Assembly (NCBI GenBank): GCA_963719135.1
Contig: CAVRAZ010000001.1
Location: 496,001 to 560,000, forward strand
Length of the DNA: 64,000 bases
Reading direction: 5' to 3'
DNA from: CAVRAZ01 sp963719135
GTDB taxonomy: Bacteria; Pseudomonadota; Gammaproteobacteria; DSM-19610
A program made the translations under genes and the position numbers. The stretch's first letter is position 1, and each line of letters begins with the position of its first letter. Below, piece after piece: positions 10,505 to 19,257 of the stretch. Below the pieces are notes generated by a model, which was not told the DNA's origin, did no database searches, and was given only the letters and a program-made list of their open reading frames with translations.

Positions 10505-10529
10505 AAAGCCGGCCGCGCGCCGGCTTTTT
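10505..10529 (+). terminator. Intrinsic terminator after dsrP
   Basis: Perfect 7-bp GC-rich stem AGCCGGC/GCCGGCT with a 5-nt loop, extended by two A-T pairs, running directly into a T5 tract. It is placed just after the dsrP stop and before the repeat element, closing the dsrA-P transcription unit. Confidence 0.85.
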
Positions 10530-10544
10530 GTTGGCCGATCCTGA

Positions 10545-10925
10545 TTGACCGCAAAGAACGCGAAGGGAAATACCTCTTGCCAACAGCTCTTAACCACAAA
10601 GGACACGAAGAAACCATCCCTTGGTCCGGAAAGGGTAGATTCCGTTGGAAAACTGTATCGAGTCAGCGGGGAGTTTTCGCTGTCGGACGGCGTAGGACTG
10701 GGCTCGGCTTCGGTCCAGTTGAGATTGCGTGGCCAATCGACGCTTCCATATTCGATCGCGAAAGTCGACAAAGACGCATTGCAGTTGTTTCAGATCGACC
10801 TTGACGACGCCCGGGCGGGTGGGAATTCGAAAATGATTTCTTCGTGTCCTTCGTGTACTTTGTGGTCAAGAGGTCTTGGCAAGAGGTATTTCCCTTCGCG
10901 TCCTTCGCGTCCTTTGCGGTTAGAA
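10545..10925. repeat. Long inverted-repeat (MITE-like) element between dsrP and dsrN
   Basis: The stretch 10530-10952 holds no convincing gene. The arms at 10545-10613 and 10835-10925 are reverse complements of each other with few mismatches. Each has two parts: an outer part (ACCGCAAAGRACGCGAAG) and an inner part (CCACAAAGGACACGAAG), the right arm carrying extra 9-bp units of the TTCGTGTCC type. About 220 bp of unrecognised sequence lies between them. A second copy with the same design is at 18788-19228 and a single arm at 36704-36790. Periodic repeats give spurious FVSFVS-type frames, which are not genes. Confidence 0.8.
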
Positions 10926-10952
10926 TAACGCCTGCAGCCCGGCCATCATCCC

Positions 10953-12356
10953 ATGTCTCGTCTCTTCATTTCCGCCGCGCACAAGTCCTCGGGGAAGACC
11001 ACCCTGACGCTCGGCCTGTGCGCCGCGCTGCGCGAGACCGGGACCGTCGTGCAGCCGTTCAAGAAGGGGCCCGACTACATCGACCCGATGTGGCTGGGCC
11101 GCGCGGCCGGGCGCAGTTGCTACAACCTCGATTTCTACACCATGGCCCACGAGGAGATCGTCGCCCTGGCCGCCGACAAGACGCGCGGCGCCAACGTCGC
11201 GATCATCGAAGGCAACAAGGGACTGTACGACGGACTGGATCTCGACGGCAGCAACAGCAACGCCGCGCTGGCCCGGCTGCTGGAAACACCGGTGGTGCTG
11301 GTGCTGGACGCGCGCGGCATGACGCGCGGGATCGCGCCGCTGATCCTCGGTTACCAGGCGTTCGACCCGGCGATCCGGATCGCCGGCGTCATTCTCAATC
11401 AGCTCGGCGGCAGCCGCCACGAATCCAAGTTGCGCGCCGTCATCGAACACTACACCGACGTGCCGGTGATCGGCGCGCTGGCGCACAACCCCCGGCTTGA
11501 AATCGCCGAGCGTCACCTCGGGTTGATACCGAGCAACGAGGAACGCAACGCGGACACCTATATCGACGACATCCGGCGCCGGGTCGGCGAACAGATCGAC
11601 TGGACGCTGTTGCGGGACATCGCCGCGCAGGCACCGCCGCTGACGCCCGTCGCCCGGACCGAAGCCACGGATGCAGACCGTCGAGCCGATGTGAGAATCG
11701 GCGTCGCTCGCGACGCGGCCTTCGGTTTCTATTACCCGGACGATCTCGAGGCGTTCGAACACCAGGGCGCGGAACTGGTCTTCATCGACACGCTCAAGGA
11801 CGCGCGCCTGCCGGCGATCGACGGCCTGTTCATCGGCGGTGGCTTTCCGGAAAGCCACATGCAGGCCCTGGAGGCGAACCGTTCGCTGCGCGAGGACATA
11901 CGCCGCGCGATCGAAACCGGATTGCCGGCCTACGCGGAGTGCGGCGGGCTGATGTATCTGTCGCGCAGCCTGAGCTGGCGCGGCGCGACCCACGCCATGG
12001 TCGGCCTGATACCGGCCGACAACCGGATGCACGAGCGTCCGCAGGGCCGCGGCTACGTGCGCCTGGCGCCCACCGACGCGTTCCCCTGGCCGCCGGCGGA
12101 AGGCCGGGCCGCCGAATTCGGCGCGCACGAATTCCACTACTCCTCGCTGGAAAACCTTGCGTCGTCCGCTCCGTTCGCCTTCGACGTGCGGCGCGGCGCC
12201 GGCATCGACGGCCGGCACGACGGTTTCATCCACAAGAACCTGCTCGCCTGCTACGTGCACCAGCGCAATACCCGGCAGAATCCCTGGGTGGCGCAGTTTC
12301 TTGCGTTCGTCCGCGCCCGGCGCAGCGCGGCTGCGCCGAGCCGCACTCCGGCGTAG
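10953..12356 (+). CDS. dsrN: DsrN, sirohaem amidase (CobB/CbiA-type glutamine amidotransferase)
   Basis: 467 residues with the two-domain layout of cobyrinate a,c-diamide synthases: an N-terminal P-loop domain (HKSSGKTTLTLG near residue 10) and a C-terminal class I amidotransferase domain with the nucleophile cysteine in AECGGLMYLS near residue 330. In sulfur oxidisers DsrN amidates sirohaem for DsrAB. Its position after dsrP matches A. vinosum, but the terminator and the inverted-repeat element upstream mean it must use its own promoter or read-through. Confidence 0.93.
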   Translation: MSRLFISAAHKSSGKTTLTLGLCAALRETGTVVQPFKKGPDYIDPMWLGRAAGRSCYNLDFYTMAHEEIVALAADKTRGANVAIIEGNKGLYDGLDLDGSNSNAALARLLETPVVLVLDARGMTRGIAPLILGYQAFDPAIRIAGVILNQLGGSRHESKLRAVIEHYTDVPVIGALAHNPRLEIAERHLGLIPSNEERNADTYIDDIRRRVGEQIDWTLLRDIAAQAPPLTPVARTEATDADRRADVRIGVARDAAFGFYYPDDLEAFEHQGAELVFIDTLKDARLPAIDGLFIGGGFPESHMQALEANRSLREDIRRAIETGLPAYAECGGLMYLSRSLSWRGATHAMVGLIPADNRMHERPQGRGYVRLAPTDAFPWPPAEGRAAEFGAHEFHYSSLENLASSAPFAFDVRRGAGIDGRHDGFIHKNLLACYVHQRNTRQNPWVAQFLAFVRARRSAAAPSRTPA

Positions 12357-12382
12357 CGAGACGCCGGTCCGGCCTGGATTTC

Positions 12383-14851
12383 TCAGGGTCTGACCGTCAG
12401 CCTGTAGGGGACGATGTAGCGCTGCGGCAGACCCGTGTACGCGGCCACGGACGAATCCTCCACCATCAGATTCAAGGCGAACGTGCCGGTGTTCTGCGGT
12501 GTTCCCGAGATCGTGCCACTGGCGGCGTTGAGACTCAGTCCGGCCGGCATCGGGTCCTCCGCGATCAGCAACACATTGGCACTCGCGTTGAAGGTGAAAT
12601 CGACACCGTCCTCGTTGGCGCCGCTGGTGTTGAACGTAAAGCCGATGGTGTTCGCCTTGCTGGTATCCAGCGCATCGTTCGCTTCGAGTCCGCTGGCGGT
12701 CACGCTCTGGAAACTACGGTCGGCGATCAACCGCCCGCGATAGACGCGGCTGCCGCCGCCCGCCGCTGCACGCAGATGCCATGAGCCCGCCGCCGTCTTC
12801 CAGAGATAGAGGCCGGCCTGGGTCGCCGGGTTGTAGCTCGGCGCGCCGGTTCCGCAGGGCACCAGGTTACCCAGTTGCAGCGGCGCCAGCACGGACTTGC
12901 GCTGCGTGCAGGTCAATACCGGCGACTTGCCCAACAGCGTCCAGTGATAGGGCGTCCTGCCGCCCCACGCCTTTGCCTGGGTAGTGTACGCCCTGCCGAC
13001 ACTTGCGGCGGGGAACCAGTAGTTGGTGATGGACAGGCCCTTGAGCGCGTCGAGCTGGGTCCTGAGCTGGTTGAGAATCCACCGGCGCGCGGGATTCGCG
13101 TGCTGGCTGTTCAATTCATAGGGATCGTTGACCAGGTCGTAGAGTTCCGTTTCACCGGTCGGATATTCCACGAACTTCCAGGCATCGGTGCGCAGCGCAG
13201 CCCATACGCCGAAAACACCGACGTGATAGCCCCAGCCTTCGAACAGACGCGCATTGTTCCACGCCGCGCCCGGATTCTGCAGCAACGGCAGCAGACTCTG
13301 GCCGTCGGCCGGTTTGCTGACACCGGCCAGGTCCAGCAGCATCGCCGGTACGTCGAGATCCGCGCTGACGAGGTTGTCCTCCGCGCGCGGCGCGATGCCG
13401 GGCATCAGGACGACCAGCGGTACGCGGATCGCTTCGTCGTACCCCATGTACTTCTCGTGCAGCCCGTGCTCACCCCACAAAAAGCCGTTGTCGGACATGA
13501 ACACGATCACCGTGTCGTTCAGCTTGCCCAATGCGTCGATCTTGCTGACGATCGCAGCGACGGCACGGTCGACCGAACGCAGCGTCCGCAACTGATCCCG
13601 ATAGAACTCGTCGTTGCCCGCCGGGTCCCACCGGAAAGGATTCTTCGCCCATTTCATCGAATTCGGATCGCGAACCCAGCGCGGCTTGTCGCTCAGATCG
13701 GTTTCGCCGTAGCCGCGGCCGCGATAGACATAGCCGCTGAACAGGTTCTCGTCGCCCGGCGCCGGCGTGGCCGGCTCGTGCGGCGCACTGGTGCTGAACA
13801 GAATGAAGAACGGATCGTTCTGCACGGTATCGAGAAAATCGAGTACGGCGTCGCGCTGATAATCGGTCACGTAACGGCCGACCGGTCCAACACTGGTGCC
13901 CGACCCCGCCTGCTCGCCGCTGCTGCCGATCGCGAATTTGTAGCCGGTCAGCCAGTTGGTGCTGCCGCCCGAAATGTCGGCGACGAAGCGCGTCCATCCC
14001 GGCGGAATATAGGGCGCGATGCGGTAGTAACCATTCATGTACTTGCCGGAAAACAGGGTGCGGTAGCCGGCCCGCTGCAGCGCGAGAGCCAGCGTGTCCG
14101 AGTCCTTGAACTTTTCCACCTCGCCATTGTAGGGCGGCGTCGGATCGCCGCTGTCGTGATTTTTCAGCACACCGGTATCGTGCGAATAGAAGCCGCCCGA
14201 CAACAGGCTCGCGCGCGACGCCGAACAGACCGGCGTCGAGATGAACGCGTTGTCGAAGCGGACACCCTGCGATGCGAGATTCTCGACAGTCGGCATCGCC
14301 CACAGCGTGTCGAAGCGCTGATCGTCCGTCAGTACGACCACGAAATTGAGCTTCTGCGCCGACGGTTCGTTGTCGATAATGCGCGCCGTTCCGCTCGCAT
14401 CCGCAAGCGTGGCATTGATGGCATTGCTCAGCGAGAGACTGAATGTCTCCGTACCCTCCGCGATTTTGTCGTCGAGGATTCTGACGTTCACCGGCCGGCT
14501 CGTCTGGCCCGGGCTGAATGTCAATCCGCCGCTGGTCGCCAGGTAGTCGCTGCCCGCAACCGCGGTGCCGTCGGCCGTTGCATAGTCGACGGAAACCGGT
14601 GCGCTGCTGGCGCGCGAAAGCGTCGCGGTAAAGGTCGCCGTTCCCGCGTTTTCCGCAAGCGTGATGTCGTTGACCGATAGCGCCGGTTGCGCCGTTCCGC
14701 AGGGACCCAGCGTATTCAGGTCCAGCGGTTCGTCGACGCTGGCGCGGTTGGCGCCCACGAACACGGCCGCATTCGCCGGGCTCTGCACCTGGAAACACAC
14801 GTTCGCCGTCGCCGGGAATCTGAAATCGAAGCCGTCTTCATAGACGCGCAT
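12383..14851 (-). CDS. Secreted/surface sulfatase with Calx-beta domain, N-terminally truncated
   Basis: 822 residues from the ATG at 14851. Order: an Ig-like N-terminal piece, a Calx-beta domain (about 58-160), an arylsulfatase-type domain (about 168-610) and a C-terminal Ig-like/cadherin-like tail. The sulfatase site has the metal-binding DD at 176-177 and the formylglycine-forming motif CSASR with C209. The substrate is unknown. No signal peptide is present: homologous sequence continues in frame upstream of the ATG to about 15100 (CGAPTYNAATQAG, matching CGTGAPSYNPATQAG in its own C-terminus), where it runs into another gene. The true 5' end has therefore been lost. Confidence 0.75.
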   Translation of the reverse strand: MRVYEDGFDFRFPATANVCFQVQSPANAAVFVGANRASVDEPLDLNTLGPCGTAQPALSVNDITLAENAGTATFTATLSRASSAPVSVDYATADGTAVAGSDYLATSGGLTFSPGQTSRPVNVRILDDKIAEGTETFSLSLSNAINATLADASGTARIIDNEPSAQKLNFVVVLTDDQRFDTLWAMPTVENLASQGVRFDNAFISTPVCSASRASLLSGGFYSHDTGVLKNHDSGDPTPPYNGEVEKFKDSDTLALALQRAGYRTLFSGKYMNGYYRIAPYIPPGWTRFVADISGGSTNWLTGYKFAIGSSGEQAGSGTSVGPVGRYVTDYQRDAVLDFLDTVQNDPFFILFSTSAPHEPATPAPGDENLFSGYVYRGRGYGETDLSDKPRWVRDPNSMKWAKNPFRWDPAGNDEFYRDQLRTLRSVDRAVAAIVSKIDALGKLNDTVIVFMSDNGFLWGEHGLHEKYMGYDEAIRVPLVVLMPGIAPRAEDNLVSADLDVPAMLLDLAGVSKPADGQSLLPLLQNPGAAWNNARLFEGWGYHVGVFGVWAALRTDAWKFVEYPTGETELYDLVNDPYELNSQHANPARRWILNQLRTQLDALKGLSITNYWFPAASVGRAYTTQAKAWGGRTPYHWTLLGKSPVLTCTQRKSVLAPLQLGNLVPCGTGAPSYNPATQAGLYLWKTAAGSWHLRAAAGGGSRVYRGRLIADRSFQSVTASGLEANDALDTSKANTIGFTFNTSGANEDGVDFTFNASANVLLIAEDPMPAGLSLNAASGTISGTPQNTGTFALNLMVEDSSVAAYTGLPQRYIVPYRLTVRP

Positions 14852-15105
14852 GCCGAGCTGGTAGGCAATGCGGCGCGGATCGGTCGTATAGTCCAGGCTG
14901 TCGCGCGCCTCCAGGCTGACTGGGGCGACGTTCGTGAACGCTGCGCCGGAAACCAGATCGCCGGTGTACCTGATATAGGCCGGACCGGCAGTGAAGCGTG
15001 CGTGCCAGGCACCGGACGGGCAATCGTGCCAGAGGAATACGCCCGCCTGAGTCGCCGCGTTATACGTGGGAGCACCGCACGGCGATGCCGCCCAGCCATA
15101 ACCCT
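14852..15105. other. Head-to-head junction of two 5'-truncated genes
   Basis: On the minus strand this stretch still encodes the Ig-like N-terminal part of the sulfatase. At about 15085-15105 that coding sequence stops matching and, on the plus strand, the middle of a multihaem cytochrome gene begins (at ALGIAWDSRP). There is no room for a promoter for either gene. Confidence 0.65.
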
Positions 15106-16959
15106 GCGCTCGGCATCGCCTGGGACAGCCGCCCGCAAGCGGCTGGCGGACAACGCTGGTTTCACCTCTATCCCGACCAGGCGGTCGACCACGACGACGT
15201 GCTGCACTGGACGCGGTTCAGCCAGAACTGGAACAGCCAGTGCGCGGAGTGCCATTCCACTCATCTGCAAATCCGCTATGACCCGCGGAAGGATTCGTTC
15301 GACACGCGCTGGTCGGAACTCGACGTTGCGTGCGAGGCCTGCCACGGACCGGGCGCCGGCCATGTCGCCTGGGCCGCCGGGGATTCGCATGTGAAAGCGT
15401 CCGACGCGACCAAGGGGCTGTCCGTACACTTCCAGCATCAGGAGAGCAGGCACTGGACCATCGACCCGTCGACCGGCAAGGCCAGGCCCGGCACGCAAGC
15501 CGCCGAAAGCGGGATCGACGCGTGCGCCGGCTGTCACTCCCGCCGCACCGCAATCGGCGACGTTGACCGGCCCGGCGAGACCTACCTCGATCGCTACGCG
15601 CCGGTACTGCTCGAAGAGGGCCTGTACTATTCCGACGGACAGATGCTCGACGAAGTTTACGTGCACGGTTCCTTCATCCAGAGCCGCATGTATCGGGCCG
15701 GCGTCACCTGCACCGACTGCCACGAGCCGCACAGCCTGACCCTGCGCGCGGCGGGCGACGCACTCTGTCTCCGCTGTCATGCCGAGAACAAGTACGCGTC
15801 GACCGCACACCACTTCCACAACCCGGAGTCCGCCGGCGCGCGCTGCATTGCCTGTCACATGCCGGCGCGCACCTACATGGGCGTCGACGTGCGCCGCGAT
15901 CACGGTTTCCGTATTCCGCGTCCCGATCTGTCGACGAAGCTGGACGTGCCGAACACCTGCAACGCCTGCCATTCGGACCGCAGCGCGGAATGGGCCGCGC
16001 AGACCCTGGCGCACTGGTACGGTCATGTGCCCGAAGGCTTCCAGCGCTACGCCGTGACGCTGGATGCGGCGCGCAAACGAAAGCCCGGCGCCGCCGCCGA
16101 CCTGGCCGCGCTGGTCGACGATGCCGGTGCACCCGCCATCGCGCGCGCCACCGCGTTGTCGGAGTTCGGCGCCTATCTCGCCCCGGACTCACTCGAGTTG
16201 ATCGATCGGGCGCTGCGCGACGGCAGTCCGCTGGTCCGCAGAGCTGCCGTGGCGACACTCGAAGGCGTGCCGGAATCCATCCGTACGCAGCGTGCGTTCC
16301 CGCTGCTGCTCGACCCGGTGCGTTCGGTGCGCGTGGCAGCCGCACGGATTCTCGCCGGAACATCGCGCGACAGTCTGGACGGCCGACAGCAGGCCATGCT
16401 GGATGCCGGCATCGACGAGTACGTTCACGCGTTGGGCGCCAGCGCCGGCCGGCCCGCGACGCAGTTGAATCTCGGCAATCTGTTCTTGCAGCTCAAACGC
16501 AACCAGGCCGCCGAGCAGGCCTTTCAGACCGCAATCGGACTGGAACCGGCCTTCGTTCCGGCGCTGGTCGACCTGGCCGATCTTTACCGGCGCGAAAACC
16601 GGGACACCGAGGGCGAGGCGCTGCTGCGCGGCGCTGTCGCGCGCCAGCCTGACAGCGCGGATCTGCAGCACGCCCTGGGCCTCGCGCTGATTCGCGCCAA
16701 ACGCCCCGACGCAGCACTGGAGCACTTGAAGCGCGCGGCGACGCTCGACACCGGCAATGCGCGGTACGCCTATGTCTATGGCGTCGCCCTGCATTCGGCC
16801 GGACGAACGGACGCCGCGATCGACGTGCTGCGGCAAGCCTGGGAACGCTTCCCGCGCGACGCGAATATCATCGCCGCGCTGGCCGCGCTGTACCGCGAAT
16901 CGGGCGACGAGGCGAATGCGCGCCGCCGCGAGGAACAACTGAACGGCGGCGGACCCTGA
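15085..16959 (+). CDS. Multihaem cytochrome c with TPR repeats, 5'-truncated
   Basis: 624 residues from an internal ATG at 15085. Seven CxxCH haem sites are visible (CAECH, CEACH, CAGCH, CTDCH, CLRCH, CIACH, CNACH), followed by a HEAT-like helical region and C-terminal tetratricopeptide repeats (about 450-620). Members of this family normally begin with a signal peptide and at least one more CxxCH about 90-100 residues before the first motif seen here; all of that is absent. Without a signal peptide the product could not receive haem c, so the gene is probably not functional. The family is periplasmic and of unknown role. Confidence 0.75.
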   Translation: MPPSHNPALGIAWDSRPQAAGGQRWFHLYPDQAVDHDDVLHWTRFSQNWNSQCAECHSTHLQIRYDPRKDSFDTRWSELDVACEACHGPGAGHVAWAAGDSHVKASDATKGLSVHFQHQESRHWTIDPSTGKARPGTQAAESGIDACAGCHSRRTAIGDVDRPGETYLDRYAPVLLEEGLYYSDGQMLDEVYVHGSFIQSRMYRAGVTCTDCHEPHSLTLRAAGDALCLRCHAENKYASTAHHFHNPESAGARCIACHMPARTYMGVDVRRDHGFRIPRPDLSTKLDVPNTCNACHSDRSAEWAAQTLAHWYGHVPEGFQRYAVTLDAARKRKPGAAADLAALVDDAGAPAIARATALSEFGAYLAPDSLELIDRALRDGSPLVRRAAVATLEGVPESIRTQRAFPLLLDPVRSVRVAAARILAGTSRDSLDGRQQAMLDAGIDEYVHALGASAGRPATQLNLGNLFLQLKRNQAAEQAFQTAIGLEPAFVPALVDLADLYRRENRDTEGEALLRGAVARQPDSADLQHALGLALIRAKRPDAALEHLKRAATLDTGNARYAYVYGVALHSAGRTDAAIDVLRQAWERFPRDANIIAALAALYRESGDEANARRREEQLNGGGP

Positions 16960-17209
16960 CGTTCCAACGATCCGGGTCGCTGCGAGCACCGCCGCGCGCG
17001 ACATTGTTGTGAAATCCCTGCGGCGCCTGCAGCCGCCGGAAGCCGCCGCCGAGACGGGTGCCCGCGTGGACGATGCCCCGAAGGAAACCAGCCGCATACC
17101 GGTGGAACGACCGTTGCCGAACACGCGCGGATACTACCCGGCCGCGCAGGCACCGCGAAGCGATTCCGGCGCCCCGCGTCGCGCAACCCCGGACCGGTCC
17201 GCCTGGGTA

Positions 17210-17255
17210 TTGACAGCGAAGACCGGCGGCCTTAGCATAAGTGAACGTTCACTTA
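17210..17255 (+). promoter_or_regulatory. tusA promoter overlapped by an 18-bp TetR-type operator
   Basis: The 314-bp gap before tusA shows no gene but has a strong promoter: a perfect -35 TTGACA at 17210-17215, a 17-bp spacer and a -10 TAGCAT at 17233-17238. Starting on the last base of the -10 is a perfect palindrome, TAAGTGAACGTTCACTTA (17238-17255), which would cover the transcription start. Placement and length suit a TetR dimer, and a TetR gene is the second gene downstream, so autorepression of tusA-tetR is likely (inference). Confidence 0.75.
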
Positions 17256-17273
17256 GTTAAAGGAGAAGCAAGA

Positions 17274-17507
17274 ATGACCGAATTCAATCAAGAACTTGAC
17301 GCCCGCGGCCTGAACTGCCCGTTGCCGATCCTGCGCGCGAAGAAATCCCTCAACGGCCTCGGCGGCGGCCAGGTGCTGCGGATTCTGGCGACCGACCCCG
17401 GCTCGGTGAAAGACTTCGAGGCGTTCTGCCAGCAGACCGGCAACGCGCTGATCTCGACCGGCCAGAACGACGGCGCCTACGAATTCTTCATTCGCAAGGC
17501 AGGCTGA
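17274..17507 (+). CDS. tusA: Sulfur carrier protein TusA
   Basis: 77 residues from the ATG at 17274 behind AAGGAGA. The family signature Cys-Pro-x-Pro is present (LNCPLPILRAKK), with the persulfide-carrying cysteine at about residue 15. TusA moves sulfur from rhodaneses to DsrEFH in sulfur oxidisers. Only 20 bp separate it from the TetR gene, so the two form an operon under the palindrome-controlled promoter. Confidence 0.95.
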   Translation: MTEFNQELDARGLNCPLPILRAKKSLNGLGGGQVLRILATDPGSVKDFEAFCQQTGNALISTGQNDGAYEFFIRKAG

Positions 17508-17527
17508 CCCCCGCCCCGCCGGGCTCC

Positions 17528-18136
17528 ATGGCCAAACGGCTGCAGGCGGCGGAACGTCGCGCATCCATCCTCGCGGTCGCCAAGGTGCTGTTTGCCGACC
17601 AGGGATATCACGGTGTGTCGATCGACCAGATCGCCGCGCGGCTGGCCGTGAGCCCGGCGGTGCTCTACCGTCATTTTACCTCCAAACAGGCACTCTACGA
17701 GGCCGTACTCAGCGAAATCGCCTGCAAGCGCGAAAGCTACGTCAACGTCGTGGTGCGCGGGCCGGACGATTTCGGCGGCATGCTGGAGCGCATGACGCTG
17801 ATGTACGTGGAGAGCGTTGCGCGCGACCCCGACTATCTGCGCATGGAACTGCACGCGGCGCTCGAAGGCAGCCAGGCGCCACGCCAGTTTTTCGAAAACC
17901 GCTGGCGCCCATTCGCCGACTACATCGAATTCGGATTGAACGAATTGTGCAAGGACTCGCCGGCGGGCAAGACCGTCGACGCGCGCGTCGACGCGTTGAT
18001 GTTCCAGGGCATGGTGCGCGAAGCGCTCTATGCCAAGATCATCTACCAGGCCGACCGGTACCGCGACTACAGCCTGCGCGACCTGGTGAAACACCTGGTT
18101 GCGCTGTTCATTCGCGCGGTGGGTCTCAAGACCTGA
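17528..18136 (+). CDS. TetR/AcrR family transcriptional regulator
   Basis: 202 residues. The N-terminal helix-turn-helix is typical of the family (VSIDQIAARLAVSPAVLYRHF, residues about 35-55); the C-terminal ligand domain is unassigned. It follows tusA by 20 bp and the operon promoter carries a matching 18-bp palindrome, so it probably controls tusA and itself. The ligand is unknown; a sulfur or lipid-like signal cannot be told from the sequence. Confidence 0.9.
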   Translation: MAKRLQAAERRASILAVAKVLFADQGYHGVSIDQIAARLAVSPAVLYRHFTSKQALYEAVLSEIACKRESYVNVVVRGPDDFGGMLERMTLMYVESVARDPDYLRMELHAALEGSQAPRQFFENRWRPFADYIEFGLNELCKDSPAGKTVDARVDALMFQGMVREALYAKIIYQADRYRDYSLRDLVKHLVALFIRAVGLKT

Positions 18137-18276
18137 AATTGGCGGCGCGCGCGGAGGTCACCGGCCGCCCCGTGAACGGCGAGTCAGCGGAACTTGACCT
18201 GGATTTTTACACCGGCCGTTCGTTCGCGGTATCCTTGCCGGCACTTCTCGACTGTCACGAACGGTACCTGACCCTG

Positions 18277-18771
18277 ATGAGACGTCTTTACCTGATTCTG
18301 CCCGACAAATCCACCTGCGCGGCGCTGGTTGCCGAACTCGAAAGAGCCGGCATTCCCGAGCGTCACCTGCACGTCATCGCCAGCATGGGCACTTCGCTGG
18401 CCGGCCTGCCCGAAGCCAGCATGCTGCAAAAGACCGAGTTCAGCCACGGTGTGGAAGTCGGCGCCTCGATGGGCGCACTGGCAGGATACCTGGGCAGCCT
18501 GATGGCCGAGCACCTGCCGACGCCCGGGATCGACCTGAGCCTCAAGGCCATCGTCGGCATGGCCCTGGCGGGTGCGGTGTTCGGCGCGCTGGCCTCCGGC
18601 CTGATATCGAAGGACGCCCATAACCGGAAACTGACGGCGTTCGAAGGGGATCTGGCACGCGGCAGACTGCTGCTGCTGGCCGACATTCCCAAGCCGCAGG
18701 TCGAGCGGTGGAAGAAGACCATCCTGGAGCATTATCCGAATGCAAAAATCGGCGTGGCGAAGTTCAGGTGA
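18277..18771 (+). CDS. DUF1269-type membrane protein
   Basis: 164 residues from the ATG at 18277. It resembles small DUF1269 proteins: an alpha/beta N-terminal part (MRRLYLILPDKSTC), a glycine/alanine-rich double membrane segment at about 80-125, and a C-terminal part ending in a basic tail. Function is unknown. The gap after the TetR gene is about 140 bp, so it may be separately transcribed. The in-frame sequence upstream of the ATG overlaps tetR and does not look coding. Confidence 0.75.
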   Translation: MRRLYLILPDKSTCAALVAELERAGIPERHLHVIASMGTSLAGLPEASMLQKTEFSHGVEVGASMGALAGYLGSLMAEHLPTPGIDLSLKAIVGMALAGAVFGALASGLISKDAHNRKLTAFEGDLARGRLLLLADIPKPQVERWKKTILEHYPNAKIGVAKFR

Positions 18772-18787
18772 TGGGTTGGTTGTTTCC

Positions 18788-19228
18788 AACCGCGAAGGAC
18801 GCAAAGGACGCTAAGGTTATAAATGCCTTAACCACGAAGGACACGAAGAAATCGTTTCTTTGCCCGCAGAGCGTAATTTACTCGTTTTCAAGGGCCGCGC
18901 TCCCCAGGGCGTCACAGGTGCAACCTGCCAGCCCTTCCGGGGCCGGGTTTTTACCCGTATAAACCCGCCACCCTCTGTCGTCGTGGTCAAGTGCGCTTTT
19001 CCGAAGGTGTCAGGCAATTGTGCAAGCCTGGGGTTGAATGCCGTCAACCGGAAAGTACGCCAACCTGCACCCTTCTGCGGACCAACAACCGATTTCTTCG
19101 TGTCCTTCGTGTCCTTCGTGTCCTTCGTGTCCTTCGTGTCCTTCGTGTCCTTCGTGTCCTTCGTGTCCTTCGTGTCCTTCGTGTCCTTTGTGGTTAAGGC
19201 ATTTATAACCTTACCGTCCTTCGCGGTT
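18788..19228. repeat. Second long inverted-repeat element with ten 9-bp tandem units
   Basis: Arms at 18788-18853 and 19091-19228 are reverse complements, with the same outer and inner blocks as the element at 10545-10925 but a different connecting block (TAAGGTTATAAATGCCTTAA). The right arm is lengthened by ten perfect copies of TTCGTGTCC (19097-19186). The roughly 240 bp between the arms contains no convincing gene. The element starts 17 bp after the DUF1269 stop and ends 30 bp before the end of the mutarotase gene on the other strand. Confidence 0.85.
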
Positions 19229-19257
19229 GATCCCGACAGTTCACGCCGCCCTGCCCC

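Noticed and set aside
18991..19197. Open frames reading FVSFVSFVS or VLRVLRVLR
   Set aside because: They only translate the 9-bp tandem repeat in the inverted-repeat element; no start site or homology.
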